From positions 124,001 to 188,000 of the forward strand of contig OY282559.1 of assembly GCA_958295665.1 (NCBI GenBank): 64,000 nucleotides of DNA. The letters are read 5' to 3'. This DNA is from Tipula vernalis. Its lineage: Eukaryota; Arthropoda; Insecta; Diptera; Tipulidae. The first letter of the stretch is position 1. Every line of letters begins with the position of its first letter. The translations under genes were made by a program, and so were the position numbers. The notes beneath the pieces are model-generated. The model did no database searches. It had not been told where the DNA came from and worked only from the letters and a program-made list of their open reading frames with translations. This document shows positions 1 through 12,085 of this stretch, piece by piece.

Positions 1-999
1 AACTATAATAGTTAAAAAATACGAATACCCTTATTCAAAAATGGAGTCACCGCCCGGATCTATCAAGCAATCATTCGATGACATCATTTTAAAAAGCAAG
101 GGAAATGGGAACCAAACTGTGTAATATGTGCAATCGAAAGAGCCAGCTAATGTGACGGCGCGACAAATTATTTCCATGGAGAACTTCATGACATTTTCTT
201 AAGGAGTAAGGCAAAGAATAGCCATGGTATTGATATTGAACAAAATAAAATTGAAATACAACCATTGAAACTGTCAGTTTAAGGATTTTAAATTTTGCCA
301 GTTGCAATATAGTATGCTCTAAGATTTTTTTAGTTCATTTGAAACATATTTACATATGTATTTTTTTAATACCCGAGTAGCCGGCTAACCCGGCTATTAA
401 AATAAATAATACTTGACTACCAAGGTACTTTGAAACTCGAGTAATTTGGATACTCCAATTAGCATGGACGTAGAGGATACAAATCATGACTACCAACGGC
501 AATACGTTCCCAGAGACGCTCCTAAAACTAGTGTTCAAACTTCAAACTAAGACTGTCATGGTCATGTGAGTGCCCTCAACCACATAGAGGCGCGGGATTA
601 ATTTCTATAATTTTTCTAAATTCAGCATATGAAATTCTTAACTATTTCTGTCTAGGCTGTAAAATACGTTTGTAAACTCCAAACTCGAATACTGAAAGGG
701 ATAGAATAACATAAAAATGAACTTGATTATTATAGTTCTGGTTTTTAGAATTTGTATTTTATTTATGAATTTTAGAATATTTCATATAACATTTAACTTA
801 GAGAGATATTTGTTCACATTTGAGAAGTTCACTTATGTCTGTGAAATTGATTGAGTTTTAACGTCCTATACTTGAAATAGTAGCCAAATCGAAGACGTAC
901 GGCTATAGGTTCGCTTTGCTTAGAACTCCTGAAAAGAAAGATGGGCCGTCCCATGAATCCTCACTTCAAGAGGGGGTCATACTTGTGCTCATCTCTTTT
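1..999. other. AT-rich flank with no recognisable gene
   Basis: No gene is supported here. Two short plus-strand stretches look more codon-like than their surroundings. Positions 41-124 form an ATG-initiated 27-codon frame beginning MESPPGSIKQSFDD. Positions 464-550 form a 28-codon frame beginning MDVEDTNHDYQRQYVPRD. Both are unusually rich in charged and polar residues for such AT-rich DNA. They could be remnants of exons or of a retroelement gag, but I recognise no family and no convincing splice sites join them. Confidence 0.4.
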
Positions 1000-1077
1000 G
1001 CATCCTACCCCTGTCCGGATTTGAATCCAGTACCTCCCATACAAACGCCGCAGTTTTAACCACTGTGCCTCTTGGTC
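1000..1077 (-). repeat. tRNA-like head of a probable SINE (or tRNA pseudogene)
   Basis: Read on the minus strand, the segment starts GACCAAG and has an A-box-like AGGCACAGTGG (plus positions 1060-1070). It also has a B-box-like GGATTCAAATCC (1017-1028). The two box starts are 42 bases apart, the spacing usual for an internal RNA polymerase III promoter. The acceptor-stem halves do not pair convincingly and no clean anticodon arm is visible, so a functional tRNA is unlikely. Unrelated sequence continues on the minus strand to roughly position 860, as a SINE body would. The 3' end of the element was not located. Confidence 0.55.
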
Positions 1078-4000
1078 AGTTAATCAATTGATCATATTTA
1101 GTCTTAGAATTCAAACGTGCATTTTATATTTATTCTATTCGCGCAGTAAATATGGTGACCGACTGACTTAGATTCCAAACATGGTTCATTAATTGATTCT
1201 TAGCTTGCTCTGGTGAAATTACATATTTCTCGAACCTCCTCCAGATAAATTTTAGATAATTTGCTTTGATCTTTCTCATAATGTTTCGATTCCAAAATAT
1301 CTTAATTTCAACCATCTTATTTGTTACCATACAGCTTTGAATAATTCATCTTTCTTGCTTGCCCAATTTTGAGAATACGTGTTAACAATAATTCGAGAAT
1401 AACATATCTGTTATTCGTAATTTTAAGTATTATCATTTGCGGGCAAATTGTGATTAAAAAGCACGTGTACAATCAAAGTGCAATTTTGTGAAAGCCAAGC
1501 AGACAACTTATTACCATCCAATGGAAGGCACTTAAATTGTATACGTTTAAAATTAGATCAAAAAATTTAAAATTTATATTCTCTCATCACATAGGTATAT
1601 GCGCTAAATACACATATATGTTCCTTAACCAATTGATTAATGGTCCGAATCACATATATGTATGTACTACAAACAGATTCATCGATTTATTTATTTGGCA
1701 ACGGACCAATAACAAAAAAATTGGGCTATTTGGGTCTATACATATAAACAATTTATTGTTGCATTCATTTTATCAATGCTAATTGCAATTAATAAATAAA
1801 CGATGTATACATGTAGGTCAAGATCATTAATTGCTTACTACATTACAAAACAATTTATCCTATATTATACACCCGTTCGAATATGTTTTTTATCCAAATA
1901 AACCGCGATCATGTAAAAAATCATCTTTCATCGATAAATAAAATAAAACACGATCGCTTATTTATTTTGAAAAAATATAAAATTCGAAATTACAAAAAAA
2001 AAAAAAAAAAAAAAAATATTAAATAAAATAAAATAAATAAATATGATTTACATAGATTATTATAAATTATAATAAATATTTTCAAATTTTATGTCATGTT
2101 TTTTGATATTAATAAAATTTCTTATCAGTTTCTTAAAAAAAAACCGATATCGTTATCACAATTCTTGAACATACAAACTTACGTCATATTCTCTGTAAGA
2201 CGGTTTTGAAATTTTCCAATCAGTATTCATTTTAAATAATGCCATGTAGTTAATGGGGGAGAACTTATGAAGGTCTGCAGGTCATTCGAGTGTTCGATAT
2301 AAACAAGAAAATATATTACTGGTATCGGATAAGTTGACGAAAAATGCTGCATTTGATTAATGAACTGTATTCAATAAATAGAACTAAAAGATACTCTTTA
2401 TTAAAAAAAAAAAAAAAAAATTTGGAATTTTAAAGTTACAAGCACATTTACTATTTTGAAAAGCTTTTGATTTGGTCTAGAATTTTAACAACAAAAAACG
2501 GTGGACTGCAAACGTTCATAAATCATTTTCTTTTATTCTTTTTGAACACATGACCCTCATTACCTTCTCAAAAGCATAAAAATAATTTTCATTCCGCTTC
2601 ATAAATCCGATCAATGACAGATAATAGAATTATTATTGAATTTATGACTGAAAACATTTATTACTCTATTCCTGATGCAATTCAGTGACTTTACGAGAAA
2701 ATTGCACATAAAAATATAGGCAAACCAGCCAAAATCGAATGGTAAATATTTAAGTCCACTCTTCTGGGTAAAGGACCGAATGGCAGGTCAGCTGAACAGC
2801 TATTGACTTATTTGGTGCAACATTCGATAATTTTCCCAGCCTCTTTTCAAATTCTTTGCATTTTTAATTGTGTTATAACCCTAACATCTTGTTATTTAAA
2901 AGTGTGCCTATCCTATCTCCCAGTGTCCCCCTATTTGAAATCTTGAAATTTTTTGTTATTAACTCTGGAATCTCCCGTTGGAATTCATCTTTCGTAAAAT
3001 TGGAACACTGTAGGGCAACATGTTATACCGGCAAACGTCCTCGCAACCTCAAACATTACCTGTATGATTCGAATGAACGGATTCACTATTACAATTTTCA
3101 GCTTCCGTTGGTCTCGAAATTAAAGAGTCCAAAACGAAATACATAATCTCACATTTTAGAAGCCGTGCCGCAATGTTAGTTGCTTAATAAAAAAAAACTG
3201 AAACTTTAGCAAGCACTTACGAAGGACTAGTTTAAGGTTCAAGAATGTGTGAATTTAAACGTGAAAATAAAAAACAACAATAACCTACACATCTTTAAGG
3301 TGACGAAAGGGATTAAAGAAGTGTTAAACAATATTAAACAATAAAAACAAAGCAAATGTAAATGTACCCCCATTTTAATATGGTGTAAGTCTCAACCGAG
3401 GATAGGGAAATTAGTTTGCCCAACTTTATAGCCCAAATTGTAGATACTTTTTATTTTAACGGCTGAATTGAAATCCTCTTGTGATAAATTCTTGTTTTGG
3501 CTTCCTTTTCGAAATTTGAGCTTACATTTTTCATTTTGACCACATCTTTTTACCACATATTTTGTAATTTATGAATAATGTGAATACTATATAACTATCG
3601 GTGGAGCAGTACAGAATAGCCAAAGATTTGCAGAAAGTTTCCAAGAATAAGAAAAGATTGTTTGAAAAACAAACACATCAATTTCGAATTTTGCATACAG
3701 TCGATTGATAGAAATTAGTTTGGAAAATCATATTGATCTTTTCGATTTCTCGTGTTTTCGGTTTTAACTGTAAACGTCGAACGTGAAAATTGAAAAATCA
3801 CTGTATATATTTACGTCTAATTATGTACTCGTACGTATAACAGAAAATCTAATTGGTATAGCCAATTTGCTTTTTACGAAAAAAAAAAATTGCAAAATAG
3901 AAAATAAATTTAAACAATTTATTTAATGTTTACAATTTGGGCGAAAAATATTTCGAAAATTAAAATCAAAAACTATGGTGAAATTTCACTTGCTAAGTAT

Positions 4001-4738
4001 GTATCTTTTTTATTTCTTTACTTTAAAACAGAAACGAAACTTGTGAAATTTTGCCGATAATCATTTAATTTTTTAAACCGGGTGCGAACATATCTGATTT
4101 CCAAAAAATCGGTGCGGCGCGGGGAATCTTTAAAAGTTTATATATTTATATCCAATATACCGCGTTAATTGACGTCAATTAATTATTTTCAATGTTTTTA
4201 TATCGTTTTTCTACAATTTTGGATTATTAATATTTTGGTTTAAGAAATGGATTTAAAAAGTGATTGGGTAACTGTGGTGTTGTAGACTATAATGATAAAA
4301 GTTTATGTAGCTAAATTTGGTTTAATCATTCAAGGAGTGAGATTTGAGCGTAAGTCCAAAAACGCCCGATAACTTTTAAAAACCAACTGTTTGCATCTTT
4401 TCGTAAAAGGGTGTGGGAAGTTCTGGCGCAAGGTTATATTTTAATTAACCACATTTATCGATTTACTAATCGGGTTTTTTCCAATTTTAATTAATTCAAT
4501 GATTTTAATGAAATTTTATTTCATCCAAAAATGCGCATTTTAAAAAATGTGCATTTAAATTCACATTTCGGACGCACGCTGTGTTTGATCAAATCGTGTG
4601 TGTTTTAAAAATTATAGTTTGAAGTTTAAATAAATTGAGTTAAACAACAAATATCGCCTCAAATTTAAATTTAGGAATAGAAAATTGAATGCTCGGCATA
4701 GCGTCTAACGGGCCCGAAAAAAACACTCTAATTGAGGA
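1078..4738. other. AT-rich intergenic DNA, no gene seen
   Basis: Short open frames occur but none resembles a known protein; the longest (2868-3146, plus) has no recognisable motif. Homopolymers are present: 23 A at 1994-2016 and 18 A at 2403-2420. Either could be the tail of an old retroposed copy, but no recognisable body is attached. A small dyad lies at 4529-4539 and 4546-4556 (AAATGCGCATT against AATGTGCATTT, one mismatch). Nothing else is supported. Confidence 0.5.
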
Positions 4739-5000
4739 TTACATAGTTTTAGATGAGATAAGATGGCATCGTTCAATTGCCCACCACTATCTAGCCAAAT
4801 AGTAGGACGTCATTCTTTTATTGAAATTTGAGATGACATCGGTGTTACATAACTGCTGTTCAATGGTCCCTAACGCTCGAATTATCTCTGCCTTTAGTTC
4901 TAGATTTATTGCAGGAAAAGCTGCTGCTTATCAGAATACACTTTGTTTTTCAAAAACCCTAAAAAAGAAGTCAGGAGGTGTTAAATCACTCGATTTTGAA
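4739..5000 (-). pseudogene. Remnant C-terminal end of an insect DDE transposase
   Basis: The minus-strand translation contains SDLTPPDFF. This matches the conserved block around the last catalytic acidic residue of Tc1/mariner-related DDE transposases (usual form SPDLTPxDFFLWGxLK). A shifted frame follows with GFLKNKVYSDK. The first frame then resumes with INLELKAEIIRAL and ends NFNKRM, like the helical C-terminus of the family. There are several in-frame stops and at least one frameshift, so it cannot encode protein. The ATG-initiated plus-strand frame across 4821-5090 is its antisense shadow. The catalytic N-terminal two thirds are not visible upstream on the minus strand. The family assignment comes from motif recognition only. 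Confidence 0.7.
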
Positions 5001-5690
<690 letters not shown>

Positions 5691-5693
<3 letters not shown>

Positions 5694-6089
5694 TGAATAG
5701 TATTAAACCGGTCACGGAACCGCAAATATTTTTGTATATTTTGTCGCGCGGCTTAATACCTCACGATAATAATATTTCGAATAATATTTATAATGAAACG
5801 GAACTTCTTGTGTCGGTTTATTTTAAACTACTACTGTATGTATAATATACGTATACAATACATACACCATGTAAATATGCGCAAAACATTTTCTTATTTT
5901 ATTGTTTGTCAGAAACAAATTGTTGTTGTAAAAGAAAAATTGGAAAGCAAAAAATTTCCATACATCAAACAGGAAGATGATACTTAAAGTCGTTTATTTT
6001 TTAATTTATCGTGTTGATGTTAAATCGTCTGTGTAATAAATTACCAAAAAAATAAAATAAGATAAAAACATCTGATCTATATAAAATGA
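5691..6089. other. AT-rich spacer, nothing recognised
   Basis: A 64-codon frame at 5793-5987 has no recognisable motif and the composition of the surrounding non-coding DNA. No other feature is supported. Confidence 0.45.
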
Positions 6090-6410
6090 GTATCTTACGA
6101 GTATAAACGCAGATTTTTTTTTAATAAAAGCGACTTATTTTGTTTTAATGTAATTTCATTGAAAACACTTTCTTCCTTATAGTAACAATGATTTTTAATA
6201 AGAAGAAGGTCGATTTCGAATAGGTCCTTCGTTGATTTTTTTTAACAACTATTATTAAAATAATCGATGAAGAAGCTATCGGAAATCGATTTTCAAAAAA
6301 TTATTATTAAAAATCATTATTACTGTAAAAAACAGATTTTCAATTAAATCCCATTAAAAAAATAACTATAAATTGTTTTTATTATAAAATTAATATGTAA
6401 GTGATAAAAT
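6090..6410. mobile_element. Long imperfect inverted repeat (foldback or MITE-like element)
   Basis: Two arms pair across a centre near 6250. From outside inwards, 6143-6165 pairs with 6337-6359 (3 mismatches in 23). Next, 6181-6201 pairs with 6304-6324 (1 mismatch in 21). Then 6205-6223 pairs with 6276-6294 (4 mismatches in 19), and 6227-6237 with 6262-6272. The terminal loop is about 24 bases. Weaker pairing continues outwards to about 6090 and 6410. The order and spacing are consistent over more than 200 bp, so this is one foldback and not scattered chance dyads. It has no coding capacity. It may be a MITE-like or foldback element; an RNA hairpin source is the alternative. Termini and target duplication were not identified. 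Confidence 0.6.
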
Positions 6411-7106
6411 AAACAAAAGAAAACAAAAATGAGTATACACCATTATAACTTTGCAGAATATCTAATGTATTTTCTGTTTTTATAGCCCCGCATTTGCACC
6501 AGTCATATTTTACTACAAAGAGTTCTAATCGTGCAGTTTTGAACTTTAAAATTTATTGAATGAAATAAAGAGTTTGTTAAACTTACGTTAGGAAACTATT
6601 TGTTTTACCGTAAGACTATGAATAGACATTCCTATTTTTCAGGCTTATAGGTGAGCCAAATATTGATTCAAACAGTAAAGGTCACAATTTTAACAAGTTT
6701 CATTTGAAACACCCAAAACGATTAAAAATTGAGGAAAATTTAATATTGACCACAGTCAAATATTTTTACCACAGTTAAACAATTTAACTTTTTTCAGGAT
6801 TGAAACACAGCCATACAAATTTTAACTGTTCTGTGATCACTTAAAATTGTTGAGCTGAATATAATGTCAAAAATTTAACTTTTTAACTTTTTATACGATA
6901 TTTTTTTCGTTTCGCACACATACCTGTTAAAATTTATATCTTTTTGTTACTTAGCCTTAACCTAATACCTTTATGTACTTCAACTTCTAAAGACTTTTTT
7001 GGGCTCCCTTTTAAGTAACTATTAAAAATTTTTAATAATCATAATTATTCGATACCTTCACTTTTCTTATTTCTGTAGTATTTTGAAATTAAATTTTACA
7101 ATTTTT
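6411..7106. other. AT-rich intergenic DNA, no gene seen
   Basis: No gene is seen. The words TTTAAC and ACCACAGT recur loosely between 6,650 and 7,450, but I could not resolve a repeat unit. Confidence 0.4.
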
Positions 7107-7180
7107 TATACTTCTATAATTTACCAAATGAATTACATATTATATTTATAATAATTTGTTTGGTAAATTATTGAAGTATA
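7107..7180. repeat. Near-perfect 22-bp inverted repeat (hairpin)
   Basis: The arms at 7107-7128 and 7159-7180 are reverse complements with one mismatch in 22. They are separated by a 30-base AT-rich loop. Weaker pairing continues about 15 bases outward. This could be the core of a small foldback element or a decayed MITE; no coding content is associated. Confidence 0.7.
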
Positions 7181-7544
7181 CAAAATGGTAAAGCAAATAT
7201 TTAAGCCAACATTAGTATTCGTTTCTGATATTCTAATTTATTTATTAATTAATCAATTTTATTTCCAAAGGTAAAAATAATAGCGAAATCGGTTAAAATA
7301 TCTGGTAAATTTTATTATTTTTACCACAGAGTCGCAGTGTTTCAACCTCGATTTTAGCTAATCCCTTTGTTTTTGCATAGAATACTTAAACTAGTTTAGC
7401 TAAATCGGATTTGTTAAACCACAGTCTGTCTAGGGTATTAAAATATTTCACTTTTTAACCATTTCGCACACGATCAGAAACGAAAGCTATACAATTAAAA
7501 CGAAGAAATTTTTTTTGACTATTGTATAAAACTGACATTTTCTA

Positions 7545-8010
7545 CGGATTTATTTTATAATAAAGTTGCAAATTTTGTAACGGCTTATTTTTTCGTTTAT
7601 ATAAGTCTATATTTCCAGTTCTTCTAATCTGTTCATTAGTGGTCCTTTTCGTATTCTGTCTAATACCTGGGAGTTGTTGTCATGGTAATTATATTTTTCT
7701 GTCGTCAAGTGTTGCGCATAGTTCGAGTCAATTTTTGGGATTCCGATTTCTTTATATGTTCTGAAAATCTGACTTCGAAACTTCTACTAGTTTTCCCGAT
7801 GTAGAATTTAGGGCAATCATTACATGTATTCTTATAATTTCCGGTGTCTATGGGTGTATTTATGTGTTACGTTGTTTATGTCGATTCCCTAATTTGTGAC
7901 TTGTACTAATGCCATCGTGTACCCGTGTTTTTTAAAACCTTTGTTATATTCGTATTTCTCCGTTTGTTCGTTTTGTTTGTTTGGCCACCGTGTCTGGTAC
8001 TCTCTTGTCG
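7545..8010 (-). pseudogene. Penelope-like retroelement remnant with GIY-YIG endonuclease domain
   Basis: The minus-strand translation contains CPKFYIGKTSRSFEVRF (about 7755-7830). This has the arrangement of the GIY-YIG nuclease core found at the C-terminus of many Penelope-like reverse transcriptases: Cys cluster, FYIGKT/Q, RSF, and R at the catalytic position. Just upstream, a frameshift apart, is GFKKHGYTM followed in another frame by STSHKLGNRHKQ, like the linker before this domain. Downstream after another frameshift come SNYAQHL and MNRLEELEI, also typical. At least three frameshifts and a stop near 7607 show it is dead. No reverse-transcriptase core was found in the window, so only the 3' end survives. 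A lone GIY-YIG gene is less likely given the flanking motifs. Confidence 0.75.
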
Positions 8011-8129
8011 TAGATCGACCTTTTTGGGGAAACAATATTGATACAGCCAAATCGCCTTCATGAGATGTGGCGCTAGCGGCAAGAAGGAAAGAACTAAGCA
8101 AGAGACGTATGACCAAACGCTGGTTCATC

Positions 8130-10427
8130 CACGATTGTCGATTAATTTTGTATTAATATTTTTACTGATTTGGTTAAATATTTAAGACTTTCCATTTTAT
8201 TTAAGAATTTTGATGAAAGGAGATTAGGTCTTCTTACACCGGTACATATCACCAATAAAAGGGCTTACCTTTTCTGCATATCGCAGTTGTACCAATTTTT
8301 TTTTTTTTTTTTTTTGAAAATTCAGAGGGTTGCAAATTACAAATACATTTACAAATTTTTAAAATTTTTGTTACTTTGATCCCCTTTGTTAAAAGGTTCG
8401 GGTTAATCATTCACATTTTGTTTATAAGATATCAACTACAATACGTATTTCTGAAGAAACTTCGAATGTTATTTTCTATCAGCAAAATTTTTAATGTTTT
8501 ATAAACAAATTAATATGATGCAAAGAAAATGACCTTACCCTTATTGTTCAAATAAAATTATAGTCTATCAAGCAGTTAGTAGATGATGAAAATAAACTAA
8601 TTGGTGGTGCAATGTTATAAAATTGTAGTACTCATAAAAAATTACTATTAAAAATAACAATATTTTCAACAATATTGATAAAGTTGGATAATCCAAAACT
8701 TTATAAACTTACACAAAATACAGCTATTTTTTTTTTTTTTTTTAATTACTTTATTTAACACTCTGTCTCAATACTTTATAACTCCACATCACATTACTTT
8801 TAGAAAAATTCCAAATTTTCCTTTGATTATTTATACTATGTATAAATTCCAAAACTATTTTTTTTAACCAACTAAAACAAACATAACTACACGAATATTA
8901 TTATAAATGAAAATCACTAGTTCATTCTCTTGTTTCATCCATAGAGGCCCCAACAACGTAAATCACACTAAATTCCGCTGAAGTTGGCGACCACATATTT
9001 GCTTTTCGTAATCGAATTTAATTGAATTTATAATTACAACACATAAAACACTTATTTAACCGCGAATGAGTTATGACTTAAGTAAATTATTATCGTTCTT
9101 ATAGAAATAAAAAAAAATTTGTACACTAAAGATAAAAAATACGTATTATTTTTAACGGTGTTACCGCAATACTAAGTAGTTCAAGTAAAACTGAGAAAAT
9201 TTTTTACTTAAATTTTTTTTTTTTTTAGTATTTAAAAAAAAATCTTTGTGTTTTGATTCCGCTCGCTTGTGCGCTGAATTGAAAAGAAAATGAGAAGGAA
9301 ACTTATGTTTGTTTGTTTATTTGGAATTAATATTTTAAAAGATAATGGAACGGCGCATAAGTTATGACGGGTTTTGGTCGAAAATTAATAAGATCTGATG
9401 AAAAATAAAATTGGAGATTCTCGATTAACTCAGATTTGTCTCGGATTTATTTTTGATTGAGTCTGATATATTTGATTGCTTCCATCCCATAAGATAAATG
9501 ATTGCTTCCTTCTCAAGTCTTTTGACATAGTTTTGGATACTCTTTCCTTACATTTATTCAAAACTATACTTGTTCAATAATTTTAGACCAAATCAGTCTG
9601 TTCATCCATACATTTTCTGAAAGCGAACCTTCTTTGGAGGGATGAGAATGTAAGTCCTTAATATTTATAATTTAAGAAAGTGGCAAACACTTCATAATTA
9701 TTTTGTTTTATTCGTTGCGGGCCGATCGCTTTAGCTTCATTTTAAATGCACCATATACTACATATTAAGTAAATTGAAAGATGCTGTCTCTAATATTTCA
9801 ACATTTCTGATCGTTTCTGCGTCATATTTGAATAAGCAGGCCAAGTTCATTGGAAGGTACAAATAAGTATATTACATTTCGTTGAATCATTTTTTACTCT
9901 CTTGTTTCAAAAGCAAATGAGAGACCACAATCTTATCTGAGAGCGATCGCGATTTAATAAATTTTGAGTATATAAAGCGATTACTACTTATACTTAGTAT
10001 TTTCAGGCGAACCAAAAATGTAATTTTATTACGTATAGAAATGTAATTTTTAATTGAGTTTCCCTTCTAGCGATAACAATAACAATTTTTTATGATCACC
10101 AGTGTTGATAATAACAATATTGCGACATCGTACAAAAATTCCGTTCCGAAAATCTCTGCGCGATAATTTGATTTTGTTAATCATTCGGTTACGTTGCGCG
10201 CCAATTTGTCTCGCCAGAATTATTTTATCAAATCAATATATTTTTATTGTCTTCGTGCAGATAAAGATAAAACATTCATGAGAACGACTTTGATTCGATG
10301 TTTGTGTTCAAATTAAATGTTTTATTACAGGTTGAAAATTCGCATTAAAAATTTCCTTATCAACAAGACATAATTTTTGCATTGTTTGATATTTTTAAGG
10401 ACGAATAAAAATATGCACTATTCGCAA
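8130..10427. other. AT-rich intergenic DNA, no gene seen
   Basis: No gene or mobile-element motif is recognised. Homopolymers occur at 8296-8315 (20 T) and 8727-8743 (17 T). They could mark minus-strand poly-A tails of lost retrocopies, but no body is recognisable. The short frame at 8170-8379 spans the T run and is not credible as a gene. Confidence 0.45.
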
Positions 10428-10478
10428 ATTGCTTACAAGACACAAGATGCTACAAGATAATTGCTTATAAGACACAAG
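10428..10478. repeat. Short tandem direct repeat, two copies, period 32
   Basis: Positions 10428-10446 and 10460-10478 carry the same 19-mer, beginning ATTGCTTA and ending AGACACAAG, with one C/T difference. It lies just beyond the 3' side of the Tc1 relic and may be slippage or a rearrangement scar. Confidence 0.7.
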
Positions 10479-10496
10479 TATTTTGTGCTAAGTTCT

Positions 10497-10945
10497 TTAA
10501 TACATTTGGTAATACTTTTCTATGGTTTCGCTAATGCCACCTTTTTTATAAAGTGCACTAGGCGAGAAATTGTCTAGCGCCGGCATATGCTGTCCAATGA
10601 ATTCCAATCGAGCTCTTCGATGGTATACTGTTAATGCTGGACCAGTTGCTGATATTACATGATGCAAGTTGTGCTCTGCAAGGCATCTCCTTATTGTACC
10701 CGTGCTTACTTGGAGATCGTGGACGCCGCTAAGTTGCATTTACAGCTTTCTAGCAGTTGTAAATCGCTCTCTTAATGTAATCATTTTGATAAAACAATCC
10801 TGGGTTCCGGGAGTATTTCATGATAATGTTTTTCTCTGTAAAGTTTAATCACATGAGAAATTGTTGTGTGTGGAATGTTTAGCCTTAAAGCAATAGCACA
10901 ATAACCACAGATTAACCGCTGCTACACGTTCATCGCGGCTTGAAC
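10497..10945 (-). pseudogene. Tc1-type transposase remnant, N-terminal DNA-binding domain
   Basis: Minus-strand reading in two frames gives a bipartite helix-turn-helix DNA-binding region typical of Tc1 transposases. First comes GYCAIALRLNIPHTTIS followed by HVIKLYRE (about 10,785-10,914). After a frame change come RFTTARKL, a TAA stop (plus positions 10740-10742), then MQLSGVHDLQVSTGTIRRC and ARLEFIGQH. The second part resembles the Tc3-type HTH that precedes the DDE catalytic domain. The stop falls where the family normally continues through a glutamine-like position, suggesting a simple nonsense change. The DDE catalytic part is absent: after about 10,560 the reading leaves the family. Terminal inverted repeats were not found. 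Inactive and truncated. Confidence 0.75.
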
Positions 10946-11656
10946 TTCTTGTCGTTCATTTCATAGTTTATAAACCGTACGATAAAATCTAATTGAATAG
11001 AATAATTGATCAGGAGTATAAGACATACAATTTTCTATTAACCTCTTGCGCTTCTAAGCCTATTGAGGCACCATATGCAATTAGAATTGAATAGTCTTTT
11101 GTAACTGAAATGTTACAGTGAAAAAATCTATAATGCGTTGATTAATATATACAATGTGTTTCAAATTTAAGGGGAAACATCTCAGTAGGCGATCGGTCAT
11201 CAAAAAACTCATGTAACGTTTTTCTCAGTTTGGCTTAGTTTTAGAGAATACAGGAGAAACAGCGAAAAATGCGGCTTACTGGCAATGTATGAAAATGGAA
11301 AAATTATACAGTATTATTGAAATTTTCAAATGCAACAAAAAGCTGTTAATAATTTTATCTCATTTGCTATTCATTTTGAAGTAAACAGCTAAAGACAGTA
11401 AACGCACCTCTCATTACATCTTAAAACTCTGTTTCCTTAACGAGCGATGCAATATAACTTTTGTTTAATTTTCAATTACGCGTAATCAATTGATGATTTT
11501 ACAAAGATCAATAAAAGTTTTGGCGTGGAATCTTATGAGAAAAGACACACACTTATACGGAAGCTTATCGACAGACGAAACCAGCGATGTAAATACAAAT
11601 TTGCAATTAAAACTAAAAATTAGTAGGTCTCTGGAGTCTGGACTATGATGTGATAG
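10946..11656. other. AT-rich spacer between two transposon relics
   Basis: No gene or RNA is recognised in this stretch. Confidence 0.45.
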
Positions 11657-11707
11657 AACGTTAAGTGAGGTTCAAATCGTTTTGTCAACGTTAAGTGAGG
11701 TTCAAAT
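11657..11707 (+). repeat. 21-bp direct repeat, two exact copies
   Basis: The 21-mer beginning AACGTTAAGTGAGG and ending TTCAAAT is present at 11657-11677 and exactly repeated at 11687-11707, period 30. It lies about 110 bp before the transposase-like ATG at 11815. It could be a subterminal repeat bound by that element's transposase, or simple local duplication. Confidence 0.8.
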
Positions 11708-11814
11708 GGTATTTCAATAGAGATGCTCGAAATTTGTTAGGTTATAGCTGCCATGTTGTTAAAGCAGTATGTCAAATTTGTTGTGAATTGTTCAGTAGTG
11801 TATGGCAAATCACC

Positions 11815-12085
11815 ATGGAAAGTTACAGCGTCGAACAACGTGCTACATCGCTATAAATTGTTGATATGCAGCTTCCTGTGGTCTAAACCGGATGGTATTG
11901 ATACCGACGACATATGGTTCCAACAGGACGGCGCTAGGTGACAAACAGCGCATACCACGATGGACATTCTTCACGACCGATTTGAGGGCATGGTTATTTT
12001 GCCTTAAATTAAGCATCTTTTAAAATTGGTCTGATACTGACGGCTTGTTTATCTAGGTGCTTTGGTCAAAGTCAAATTCATTCCC
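11815..12085 (+). pseudogene. Internally deleted DDE transposase relic next to the satellite
   Basis: An ATG at 11815 starts MESYSVEQR, which looks like the N-terminus of insect transposases with an N-terminal HTH (DUF4817-like). By about 11,850, in another frame, the reading is already HRYKLLICSFLW and then DGIDTDDIWFQQDGA. The latter is the segment around the second catalytic aspartate, normally well over 100 residues later. An in-frame TGA follows at the position after DGAR. The reading then continues QTAHTTMDILHDRFEGMV. A weak SDT..GALVKVKF reaches about 12,085, like the block before the last catalytic residue. The copy is therefore internally deleted, carries stops, and stops being recognisable about 30 bp before the first satellite monomer. 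Family by motif memory; exact clade uncertain. Confidence 0.7.

Noticed and set aside
1130..1330. 66-codon minus-strand frame with protein-like residues (WRRFEKYVISPEQAKNQL)
   Set aside because: Considered as a retroelement gag piece, but I recognise no family motif and no continuation in other frames.
2868..3146. 92-codon plus-strand frame
   Set aside because: No domain, no codon-usage contrast with flanks, and no splice or regulatory context visible.
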